Assembly: GCA_045546695.1 (NCBI GenBank)
Contig: JAZQDE010000037.1
Span: 1 to 10,667, forward strand
Direction: 5' to 3'
From: SIG424 sp045546695
GTDB taxonomy: Bacteria; Bacillota; Clostridia; UBA1212; UBA1255
Length of the DNA stretch: 10,667 nt
Part shown: positions 1 to 7,400 of the stretch, in pieces
How positions within the stretch are numbered: the stretch's first letter is position 1
Layout of the letters: each line of letters starts with the position of its first letter
The notes under the pieces: model-generated
Seen by the model: the letters and a program-made list of their open reading frames with translations, nothing else
Told to the model about the DNA's origin: nothing
The model's database searches: none
Made by a program: the position numbers and the translations under genes

Positions 1-40
1 AAACAATGATTTTCACGATTTCCAATGCTAAAAACAACGT

Positions 41-73
41 TTTTTCTAATATCTCCGCATTAAATTAGAAAAA
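41..73. repeat. A/T-rich inverted repeat, possible weak terminator
   Basis: TTTTTCTAAT (41-50) is perfectly complementary to ATTAGAAAAA (64-73), with a 13-base loop. A competing small hairpin, AAAAAC (30-35) with GTTTTT (39-44), overlaps the left arm, so the two cannot form together. The stem lacks the GC-rich base of a strong intrinsic terminator. It may end transcription from a gene left of the window, or be another dispersed palindrome of the kind seen at 3406-3515. Confidence 0.35.
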
Positions 74-198
74 CATCAGCCCTGATTATCAAGAGCTAAT
101 GTTTCAACTTTTCCGGGACATTTTCGCTAATGGTTGACAGCCTGCCGGTAGTGCGACCGGAGCTGCGGACGAGTTATATCAACGGTTTTCAAGGGTCT

Positions 199-230
199 GG
201 TTTGTTAAAAGTATGTGCAATTAACAAACC
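199..230 (+). repeat. 32-bp palindromic element, copy 1
   Basis: The arms GGTTTGTTAA (199-208) and TTAACAAACC (221-230) form a perfect 10-bp stem around the 12-base loop AAGTATGTGCAA. The same 32 bases, loop included, occur in reverse complement at 3559-3590. Similarity continues for 13 bases past the right arm (231-243 here, 3546-3558 on the other strand) with only three transition differences, so the conserved unit is about 45 bp. The pair flanks the lyase and the broken gene. Confidence 0.85.
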
Positions 231-245
231 GATGGTGATTTTTCA

Positions 246-287
246 CGCGCCCAACCCCGCCGAAGCCGCGCCCAACCCCGCCGAAGC
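246..287. repeat. 21-bp GC-rich tandem duplication
   Basis: Two perfect, adjacent copies of a 21-bp unit occupy 246-266 and 267-287. Each begins CGCGCCCAACCCC and ends GCCGAAGC. A degenerate C-rich tail continues to about 297. The base composition is far more GC-rich than the A-rich leader that follows. It lies just downstream of the 32-bp palindrome and is the first of four short GC-rich tandem arrays in the window. Confidence 0.85.
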
Positions 288-383
288 CCCCGCCAACCGA
301 ATAAATAGCAAACCCCTCTTGCAAAATACAAAAAAATGTGCAAAATTACATTCAGACAATAACATGAATATTTAACCATGCCC

Positions 384-390
384 AAAGGAG
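384..390 (+). promoter_or_regulatory. Shine-Dalgarno site that decides the lyase start
   Basis: AAAGGAG sits directly against an in-frame ATG at 391 and nine bases before a second in-frame ATG at 400. A ribosome cannot use the first with zero spacing, whereas nine bases is normal. The start at 400 is therefore preferred. Confidence 0.75.
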
Positions 391-399
391 ATGCTTGCC

Positions 400-2094
400 A
401 TGGATTTATATACAAGAGGAACAAATCCGGAGTTCTGGAAAGAAGTCAGACAAAAAGATTGCTACAAAAAATACAGGGAAGAACTTTGCCGACTCTGGAA
501 AACACATTGCGAAGACAAGCCCATATTGGCATTGACATACAGGGATTTCAAGCTGTTCTGGACAACAGGCGACAGGAAAACGTACGAAAACGCCTACTTT
601 TCACGAAGACTCGCACTCGACAGCGCGGCACTGCTTTCACTGATATATCCTGAAGAAGACAAGTACATAAATCGCCTGATGGACCAGATATACGCCATGT
701 GCGACGAATACACGTGGGCTTTGCCGGCACACCAGCCGGTCCTGGAAAAAAATAACAACTCAATGATCGACCTGTTTGCCGCAGAGACGGGATTTGCCCT
801 TGCTGAAATATACACACTTCTGGGCGACCGGCTCGAGCCGCTCATAAAAAACAGAATCATAGCAGAAATCGACCGCAGAATCATATATCCATTTCTTGAG
901 TCAAATAAATACAGTCACTGGGAACTCGGCAGGACAAACTGGACAGCAGTCTGCATGGGTTCCGTAGGATGCACCTTTATGCTCATGAGGCCCGACCTCG
1001 CCGATGAAAAATTACTTGAAAGATTCGACGCGTCAATGAACACTTTCCTCAGCGGATTCAGCACAGAGGGGATATGCTACGAAGGATGCGGCTACTGGCA
1101 CTACGGCTTCGGTTTTTTCACCGTATACGCCGATATGGTGAAAAAATATACAAACGGCAGAGTAGACTACTTTAGCCGCACAGACGTCAGGAACATATCG
1201 ACATTTATCCAGAAAATGTTTATTTCAGGCATGGCATGTGTCAGTTTTTCAGATGGCGCAAGAACACAGCAGTATCATCTGGGGCTACTTCATTACCTTA
1301 AAAATATATATCCTGAGGACATAGTTGTATATCACCCGGATTTATCATATAATTATGACAGTTGCGGGCGTTTTTGCTTACATCTGCGCTCCGCACTCTG
1401 GCTCGATGAAAAAATATATTACAATTCCGAAAATGATGATGTTGAGTCAGAATACCATGCTCATGAGGCGCAGTGGTTTATAAAAAGAAACAAAAACTAC
1501 GGTTTTGCGGCAAAAGGAGGGTCAAACGAAGAACCGCACAATCAAAATGACGTCGGATGTTTCATCTTTGCCAAGAACGGCAGGCAGCTTCTTGCAGACC
1601 TTGGCGCCGGCAAATATACACGCCAATATTTTGACCACCGCAGCCGTTATACAATACTTGAATGTTCGTCAAGAAGTCATAACGTACCGATAATAAACGG
1701 CACTTACCAAAAAGAAGGCCGTCCTTTCAGGGCTAAGAATGTACATATGAGTGACGGCGTGTTTGAATGTGACATCGCAGGTGCATACGAAAATATCGCG
1801 CCGCTCAGGTCACTTGTCAGAAGATTTTCCTTTGATGAAAAGAAAGTATATCTCACAGACTCGTACGAATATGACGCACCCGTGTGCATAACAGAGCGAT
1901 TCGTTTCACTTTATGAACCGGAAATTGACAATGAAAATGCCATAGTCAGGATTGGTGACGCAATAATCAGATACAACAAGGAAATCTGCACACCAATAAT
2001 CAATACTGAGAAAAGAATAGCAGGTGACACGTGCTACTTTATCGATTTTGTTATCCCAGCAGGGACACCAAGCTTTTTTCTTGAAATTGAATAA
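400..2094 (+). CDS. Heparinase II/III-family polysaccharide lyase, cytoplasmic
   Basis: The 564-residue protein has the family's two-part build: an alpha/alpha-toroid N-terminal half (about residues 1-320) and a beta-sandwich C-terminal half (about 340-560). The family cleaves uronic-acid-containing polysaccharides or oligosaccharides by beta-elimination. Candidate active-site residues are N180 in the TNW motif, Y227 in CYEGCGYWHYG and H427 in the SSRSHNVP stretch, matching the Asn/Tyr/His pattern of these lyases. There is no signal peptide, so it probably works on imported oligosaccharides inside the cell. I chose the ATG at 400 because its ribosome site is correctly spaced; the ATG at 391 would add three residues. 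The broken gene follows after 74 bases with no visible terminator. Substrate cannot be read from sequence; a hypothetical role in uronate catabolism is inference. Family assignment is fairly sure. Confidence 0.82.
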   Translation: MDLYTRGTNPEFWKEVRQKDCYKKYREELCRLWKTHCEDKPILALTYRDFKLFWTTGDRKTYENAYFSRRLALDSAALLSLIYPEEDKYINRLMDQIYAMCDEYTWALPAHQPVLEKNNNSMIDLFAAETGFALAEIYTLLGDRLEPLIKNRIIAEIDRRIIYPFLESNKYSHWELGRTNWTAVCMGSVGCTFMLMRPDLADEKLLERFDASMNTFLSGFSTEGICYEGCGYWHYGFGFFTVYADMVKKYTNGRVDYFSRTDVRNISTFIQKMFISGMACVSFSDGARTQQYHLGLLHYLKNIYPEDIVVYHPDLSYNYDSCGRFCLHLRSALWLDEKIYYNSENDDVESEYHAHEAQWFIKRNKNYGFAAKGGSNEEPHNQNDVGCFIFAKNGRQLLADLGAGKYTRQYFDHRSRYTILECSSRSHNVPIINGTYQKEGRPFRAKNVHMSDGVFECDIAGAYENIAPLRSLVRRFSFDEKKVYLTDSYEYDAPVCITERFVSLYEPEIDNENAIVRIGDAIIRYNKEICTPIINTEKRIAGDTCYFIDFVIPAGTPSFFLEIE

Positions 2095-2168
2095 TCTCTA
2101 CAAATAAATCGGCCACAGTGCAGCTTCAATCGTAAAAAGGAACGTAAAGGTTTTTTAACAGAGGAGAT

Positions 2169-3329
2169 ATGTATGAAAAAACATTGAAATACCTGGTTTC
2201 AATAATATTAATAATTTGTTTGTCGGTTGGATCTGTAGCGGTCGTATCAGCTGACGAACCGGAAGTATATATCTCAGAATTGCGACAGATTTACGCAGAA
2301 AATTATGACGTAGCCAAGAAAATATTGGCAGAAACGTGGAAAGACACTGTATGAGTTCTGCATGGAGTATTCAGCAGACGATGAAGATTATGAATCTCTC
2401 TATCCGCTTGCAGCTGCACTCAACAAAGGCCAGATTGCAATGACCAAAGTGGCACACTACTATGACGTTGTGCGCTACAGTATGTCAAGCTTCCCGGAAA
2501 GCTTTGTTGAAGAAGAATTAACCAAGATGGAAGAAGAATACGGTGACAATCCGTTTGATATCTACGCCGGCGTGGACCGCAGGGCATTGGATCAACAGGC
2601 CTCCATATCGCAGCAGCAGTTTTCTCGGTAGGTATCGCTGCATGGGCAAGAATGCTGAAAAAAGGTGCTGCAAACAAGTACGCTGATACGGCAGCACAGG
2701 AAGCAAAAAAGTCGATGTCTATAAACATAGGATTCCTCACACGTATTATGTACATTGTCAGCGGCGCGCTGATGTTATATGCAGTAATAGATACCATCGT
2801 TGACATATATAGTTACTACAATCCTACGTACAAAGATATACCTATTGCAATGGTAGATATGTTCAGTACAGTAGATGGTGATCGTTATATCAAGTATGAT
2901 GTGGTATACGAGGCATTACCGCAAAAGGATGGAAACTACGCAGCCGGCGACCTGAATGCCTTTGCAGGACAGCGCTGGAACGCTCTGTACTACACAAAGA
3001 GTTACGAAGCAGGTAAGCCACTCCTGGCAGATTTCAAGCTCAGCTACAATAACAACGAGGCAGACAAAAATTACCAGCCTGTACCCCGTTTTGGAGAGAA
3101 CAATTGCTACAACCTCAACAAGTATAACTTCGAGAGCAAATCTGACAGCATTTACCTCTCTGTAAAACAGTCTGACAACCAGAAAGCCGCTGTCGCAGAT
3201 GTACCTGCAGTTGTTGGCACAATGCTTAGCAAAGGATATATTTTCCTCGCCGGTGGCGCAGGCATAATAGTCGGAGCCGGAGCAATGTTTTTGATTAATC
3301 ACATCCAGAAGAAAAAGAAGTTCGCCTGA
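2169..3329 (+). pseudogene. Frame-disrupted exported/membrane protein gene of unknown function
   Basis: Three consecutive open segments read as one protein of about 385 residues only if two frame changes are allowed. The first segment (2169-2354) is a signal-peptide-like N-terminus ending VSADEP. The frame shifts between 2314 and 2351, most simply after AETWK, continuing TLYEFCMEYS. It shifts back between 2559 and 2628, most simply near VDR, continuing GLHIAAAVFSVGIAAW. The net change is zero. The rest holds a hydrophobic segment (about 2600-2655), a transmembrane helix (about 2735-2810), an extracytoplasmic-looking middle rich in Tyr and Asn, and a C-terminal helix (about 3233-3305) followed by KKKK. 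The ATG at 2169 is only two bases from GAGGAG (2161-2166). An ATG at 2173 is better spaced but dies after four codons unless one A is added to the A6 run (2176-2181), so a third lesion is possible. I do not recognise the family. It is either a decayed gene or an intact gene with sequencing indels. Confidence 0.7.
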
Positions 3330-3344
3330 ATATGTGCCCGGTCC

Positions 3345-3391
3345 GGGCTCGTCCTGGGGCTCGTCCTGGGGCTCGTCCGGGGGCTCGTCCG
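3345..3391. repeat. 12-bp GC-rich tandem array, four units
   Basis: The unit GGGGCTCGTCC plus T or G repeats about four times (3345-3355 lacking the first G, then 3356-3367, 3368-3379 and 3380-3391), followed by GGGCC. The last base switches from T in units 1-2 to G in units 3-4, which suggests stepwise expansion. It begins 16 bases after the stop codon of the broken gene. Confidence 0.9.
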
Positions 3392-3405
3392 GGGCCGATA
3401 TCAGT

Positions 3406-3444
3406 AAAAAGTTTGCAGAAAATCCGAATCTATGCAAACTTTTT
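3406..3444. terminator. Hairpin 1, possible bidirectional terminator
   Basis: AAAAAGTTTGCA (3406-3417) pairs perfectly with TGCAAACTTTTT (3433-3444) around a 15-base loop, and the T run extends to 3445. Because one arm starts with A5 and the other ends in T6, it could terminate transcription from either side. It lies 76 bases past the stop of the broken gene. It shares its left arm and flank with hairpin 2 (22 identical bases, 3401-3422 and 3472-3493), which is more typical of an intergenic repeat family than of a dedicated terminator. Confidence 0.6.
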
Positions 3445-3476
3445 TGCTTTTTGGGGCCGTTTTGGGCATTTTCAGT

Positions 3477-3515
3477 AAAAAGTTTGCAGAAAACATGAAT
3501 TCCTGCAAACTTTTT
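3477..3515. repeat. Hairpin 2, second copy of the same palindromic repeat
   Basis: AAAAAGTTTGCAG (3477-3489) pairs perfectly with CTGCAAACTTTTT (3503-3515), a 13-bp stem with a 13-base loop. Its left arm and flank lie 71 bases after the matching bases of hairpin 1. The loops differ while the arms are kept, as expected if the fold rather than the primary sequence is conserved. Both copies are followed by a GGCC(T)GTTTTGGGC motif, so the repeating module is hairpin plus spacer. Confidence 0.8.
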
Positions 3516-3558
3516 GGAAACAGCAGATATGGCCTGTTTTGGGCCAAAAATCGTCATT

Positions 3559-3590
3559 GGTTTGTTAATTGCACATACTTTTAACAAACC
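3559..3590 (-). repeat. 32-bp palindromic element, inverted copy 2
   Basis: This is the exact reverse complement of 199-230: arms GGTTTGTTAA and TTAACAAACC with loop TTGCACATACTT as read on the + strand. The asymmetric loop shows that the two copies point in opposite directions. The extended similarity covers 3546-3558 on the same element. Its right arm runs into the 13-bp tandem repeat. Confidence 0.88.
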
Positions 3591-3616
3591 AGCCGCCCAA
3601 ACCAGCCGCCCAAACC
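3586..3616. repeat. 13-bp tandem repeat, two and a partial unit
   Basis: AAACCAGCCGCCC occurs at 3586-3598 and 3599-3611, followed by a partial AAACC at 3612-3616. The first unit uses the last bases of the 32-bp element, so the array may have grown from the end of that palindrome. Confidence 0.8.
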
Positions 3617-3631
3617 AAAAAAACTTACCAT

Positions 3632-3660
3632 TTGCCTATTTGCCCACAAACAAGTATAAT
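3632..3660 (+). promoter_or_regulatory. Likely promoter for nadE
   Basis: A perfect TATAAT -10 box (3655-3660) lies 17 bases after TTGCCT (3632-3637), a four-of-six match to the -35 consensus. Transcription would start near 3667, giving a leader of about 30 bases. No riboswitch-like fold is evident in so short a leader. Confidence 0.65.
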
Positions 3661-3697
3661 GCAACTAGACTACAAAACAGAAAGGCGGAAGGCCACG

Positions 3698-4441
3698 ATG
3701 TTCGACGCACAGAAAATCAAAAACGAATGCGTTTTATGGATACAACGATTCTTTGAAGAAAACGGACCGGATTGCAATGCCGTTATAGGCATATCAGGCG
3801 GAAAAGACAGCTCAGTTGCAGCGGCACTTTGCACAGAAGCACTGGGCGCCGGGAGAGTAATCGGCGTGCTGATGCCACAAGGCGAGCAGCACGACATCGA
3901 CATGGCATACATGCTCGTAAAGCACCTGGGTATCAGGCATTACGTCGTAAACATCAAAGATGCAGTCGAAGGCGTGGTGAAAAATCTCCCGCCGGACCTG
4001 CCACTCACAACACAGGCAAAAAACAACCTGCCTCCCAGAATAAGAATGTCGACACTATATGCAATTTCACAAAGCTGCAACGGCCGCGTGTGCAACACAT
4101 GCAACCTCTCAGAAGACTGGGTAGGGTACTCGACACGTTACGGCGACTCCGTGGGCGACTTCAGCCCACTGTCACACCTGACCGTACATGAAGTCAAAGA
4201 AGTCGGCAGAGCACTCAACCTGCCCGACGCACTCGTGGACAAAGTGCCGATCGACGGACTGTGCGGCAAAACAGACGAAGACAACCTTGGCTTTACTTAC
4301 GCAGAACTCGACAAATACATCCGCACCGGTGAAATAGAAGATCAGAAGAAAAAAGAACGCATTGACAAAATGCATAAAAACAACCTTTTCAAACTGCAAC
4401 TGATGCCGTCATTCAAACCACAAGGAGGTAACGAAGGATGA
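3698..4441 (+). CDS. nadE: Ammonia-dependent NAD+ synthetase
   Basis: NadE carries out the last step of NAD+ synthesis, amidating nicotinate adenine dinucleotide with ATP and ammonia in the cytoplasm. The 247-residue protein has the N-type ATP pyrophosphatase P-loop SGGKDSS (S33-S39), the NLPPRIR segment (N110-R116) and the NTCNLSED segment (N133-D140), followed by GYSTRYGDSVGDFSPL. Length fits the single-domain ammonia-dependent form; there is no glutaminase domain, so ammonia must come from the cell pool or another amidase. I chose the ATG at 3698, which starts MFDAQK and has AAGGCGG (3682-3688) nine bases upstream; the in-frame extension upstream runs through the repeats and promoter. The stop codon overlaps the next start as ATGA, implying translational coupling with the lipoprotein. 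Codons strongly favour A endings (11 of 14 Ala codons are GCA). Assignment is very sure. Confidence 0.95.
   Translation: MFDAQKIKNECVLWIQRFFEENGPDCNAVIGISGGKDSSVAAALCTEALGAGRVIGVLMPQGEQHDIDMAYMLVKHLGIRHYVVNIKDAVEGVVKNLPPDLPLTTQAKNNLPPRIRMSTLYAISQSCNGRVCNTCNLSEDWVGYSTRYGDSVGDFSPLSHLTVHEVKEVGRALNLPDALVDKVPIDGLCGKTDEDNLGFTYAELDKYIRTGEIEDQKKKERIDKMHKNNLFKLQLMPSFKPQGGNEG
4422..4429 (+). promoter_or_regulatory. Strong Shine-Dalgarno site inside the end of nadE
   Basis: AAGGAGGT, close to the full anti-16S complement, sits eight bases before the ATG at 4438 and lies within nadE coding sequence. The downstream lipoprotein can therefore initiate well on its own as well as by coupling. Confidence 0.85.
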
Positions 4442-7400
4442 AAAACCGCACAAAACTCACCATTTTGGCAGCTATCCTTCTGACAGCACTGATAGTACTG
4501 CCAGCTTGTAACAAAGCAAACAAAAGCCCGAAAACATACTATTTCAATGATGGCATCGAAATAAACACAGACGGCCAGACACCGGACACGGAACCTGCGC
4601 AACAATACAAATACAGCCAGGATTTTTCACAGAAAATAACAGCCGGTAACCCCGACTGGTACATAAATGAAATGGCAGATATTTCCGGCGGGCAACTGAC
4701 ATCAAGCAGCGGACATCCGTATCTGGCACTCAAACACAAAGCAAGGGCAGAGAAAGTCACAATGACACTCGACCTCAAAGCAAACAGGCCGGGTGCGATG
4801 ACAAACGACTCGGCATACATAGCACTGCGCCTCAACAATTACGACGACCAATTTGCGGCAGTAGGGCAAAACGGCCTGTGGCTCGCTTTCCAGAACTCAA
4901 AAGTCGGCATCATCAACACATGGCCGACCGTAACCCTGATACCCGTCGGCATACGTTTCGACGAAGGCTGCAAAATATATCTGGAAGACAATCAGAAAGA
5001 TAACGTCATAACTGTATACGCCGAAGAAGCAGACGGTGAAAAGACGCTGGCGTTCACACTTACAATAACTGACAGCTGCAAAGTTGTACTGACTGACAGA
5101 TTCGGGAAAGACAGAATCAAAACAACGTTCAAATATGATATTCCGGATAATGGACATATGGCACTCTGGGCACACCAGAACAACGGCGGCGTAATATTTG
5201 ACAACGTAGAAGTCAGCTGGGAAGAAGGCAACGCGATGCAATACGTGCCGACCGACCCGGACACGATTATTGACCTATACAGCGACACGTGGGTCGGCAT
5301 GGACGATGAAAAGCGCCTCGTAAACTACGGCGCCGGCGACGTAGACGACAAACTGGTTGGTATTTTTTACCAGATATGGCACGTATCGGCAAGCACGACG
5401 TACCCCGACCAGATAACATATGACCACCACGCAATATACCAGAAGGGCGGACATGCGGCAGTAAAAGAAGCATACACGAAGGGCCCGGAGGGTTGGGGTC
5501 ACTACTGGGGACAGCCATATTTTGGATATTATCTCACAAACGACCGGTGGGTAATCAGAAAACACGCCTCCATGCTCAGCGACATCGGCATAGACTTTAT
5601 ATTCCTTGACGTCACAAACGGCAACCCACTTACTTCCAGCTACATGACGATATTCAAAGAATACAAAGCAATGCGCGACGAAGGAATGAAGACACCTGAT
5701 ATATGTTTCTTCCTGGCAGAAAATGCCGAGCTCAACCCGAAAGTTTTTGACGATATATGGGAAAATATATACTCAACCGGCATGTACAGCGACCTTTACG
5801 CAATGTATAAAGGCAAGCCCCTGATATTGGGAAATATGGAAAAAATTGACAACAAGGAAGCGCTGGAAATGTTTACCGTGCGCCGCTGCTGGGCACTTGA
5901 AGAAAATGTAAACGGCGGCAAAGACATGTGGACGTGGATGCACGAAAGTCCGCAACCTGTTTCTACCAACACAGCGACAGGCGAGAGGGAAGAAATTTCC
6001 ATTTCTGCAGGTATTCTTGCAAATACATCTTCCGGACGTAGCAACGTAAACGGCGTACAGCCGCCGCTTATAACACTTCCGGATGGTACAAAAGATATTT
6101 TCCAGTTTGAATTGCCAACAACAGGAAAAGGACTGTTCTTTAATGAACAGATGAAATATGCCGCAGAGGCTGACACGCAGGTACTGCTCATCACATCGTG
6201 GAACGAATGGGGAGCAGGCCGCTGGGAAGGCACTATCCACCCAAAAATTGCCAACACAATGATTGACTGGACATACGACTTCTACGTAGATTGTTTCAAC
6301 CCTGAATTCAGCCGCGACGTTGAGCCTATGGCAGGCGGTTTCGGAGACAATTACTATTACCAGCTCGCACAATTCCTGCGCTCGTTCAGCGGCTCAAGGC
6401 CGGCGCCACAGGCAGCAGGAGTTTTAACAGATAATGGTATGGACGCTCCGCTCGAAGCGTGGAACAGCGTATGGCCTGAATACCTCGACACCAAGGGCGA
6501 CACGTATCACCGTGATGCTTTGGGACATGGTGGATTTTACCATTATAAAAACGACAGCGGCCGCAACGATATCATATCGGCCAAAGTCTCAAAGACAGGC
6601 AATACAGCGTATTTCCTCGCGGTTTGCGCCGACACGATCACTGCACCTGAAGGAAATAACTGGATGAATCTTTTCATCAATACAGATTGTAACTACGACA
6701 CAGGCTGGTACGGCTACGACATCGTCATAAACCGCGACTCCGGCATGGCAGCAGAAGGCAAAGTTTCCGTTGAAAAGTTTGTTGACAATTCATGGAAGAC
6801 CGAGCCGCTGGCAGAAGGTGAGATAGGAATAAATGGAAATTATCTCGTTATTAAAGTAGATACGGGGGAGTGCGGACTTACCGGCGATTTTGACTTCAAA
6901 TGGGCTGATAATTCGACTGAAAATGGCGATATAATGCAGTTCCTGGACCTCGGTGACAGCGCACCCAATGCGCGTTTTAATTACGCATACCGCGCGCAGG
7001 CAGGCGAGGCTACGTTCAATGACGAGCTTGCTGCATACATCGAAGGCGGCGCGGCATTTGATGCCGGCAAGTCATACATGGCAGCAGATAATTCCATTTT
7101 CTGCCTGTTTGAGCCTGACACAAATGCCAAGGCAAAAATGCACCTGGGCAGGCTCTTTTCACCGGTGACAGCTCTCGGAAACATCAAAGGATCTTCTGTT
7201 ACCGTGTCAGAAGATGGCAGATCTGCGACGTGGAAAACCGGCAAAAAAACAATTGTTTTCACGGCGGATTCAACCGAGGTAAAGGTTGGCGCAGACACGT
7301 GCATTATTCCAGTCGCGCCTTTCATCGAAAATGGTGTTATCTACGTGCCTCTGAACGCGGCGGCATTCGTGGCGGACCTGAATTATTACGCACATGGCGG

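Larger units (their letters stand above)
1..399. other. 5' intergenic region with hairpins and repeats, no gene seen
   Basis: I see no convincing coding sequence here. Open frames crossing it are short, run through the repeats and resemble no family I know. It holds an A/T-rich inverted repeat (41-73), a small GC hairpin with arms CCGGT (145-149) and ACCGG (156-160), a 32-bp palindromic element (199-230), a 21-bp tandem duplication (246-287) and then an A-rich leader into the lyase gene. A weak promoter for that gene could be TTGCAA (319-324), a 17-base spacer and AAAATT (342-347) preceded by TGC, but its -10 box matches consensus at only three positions. Confidence 0.6.
3330..3697. other. 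Repeat-rich intergenic region before nadE
   Basis: This 368-base gap has no credible gene; the long minus-strand open frame across it reads through tandem repeats and hairpins and its lower part opposes the broken gene. In order it holds a 12-bp tandem array (3345-3391), hairpin 1 (3406-3444), a GGCCGTTTTGGGC motif (3455-3467), hairpin 2 (3477-3515), a second such motif with one extra T (3531-3544), the inverted 32-bp element (3559-3590), a 13-bp tandem repeat (3586-3611) and the nadE promoter. Confidence 0.8.

Noticed and set aside
134..179. TTGACA (134-139) as a -35 box for a promoter
   Set aside because: No -10 hexamer lies 15-19 bases downstream; the nearest candidate, TTATAT at 174, is far too distant.
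130..375. Small open frame of 81 codons before the lyase
   Set aside because: It runs through the 32-bp palindrome and the 21-bp tandem duplication, has no good ribosome site and resembles no protein family; its tail APNPAEA repeats are a by-product of the DNA repeat.
2330..2600. Programmed ribosomal frameshifting in the broken gene
   Set aside because: No slippery heptamer, stimulatory stem-loop or internal Shine-Dalgarno arrangement is evident at either junction, and two opposite shifts in one gene would be exceptional.
2916..3587. 223-codon minus-strand open frame
   Set aside because: It opposes the membrane-protein segment and then crosses the tandem array, both hairpins and the palindrome; its PDEPQDEP run is simply the 12-bp repeat translated.
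199..3616. CRISPR array
   Set aside because: The repeats are contiguous tandems or isolated palindromes; there are no regularly spaced identical repeats with unique spacers and no cas genes.
5773..6372. 199-codon minus-strand open frame inside the lipoprotein gene
   Set aside because: The + strand carries clear catalytic and binding-module motifs over the same bases, while the minus frame is Cys/Phe-rich with no recognisable domain.
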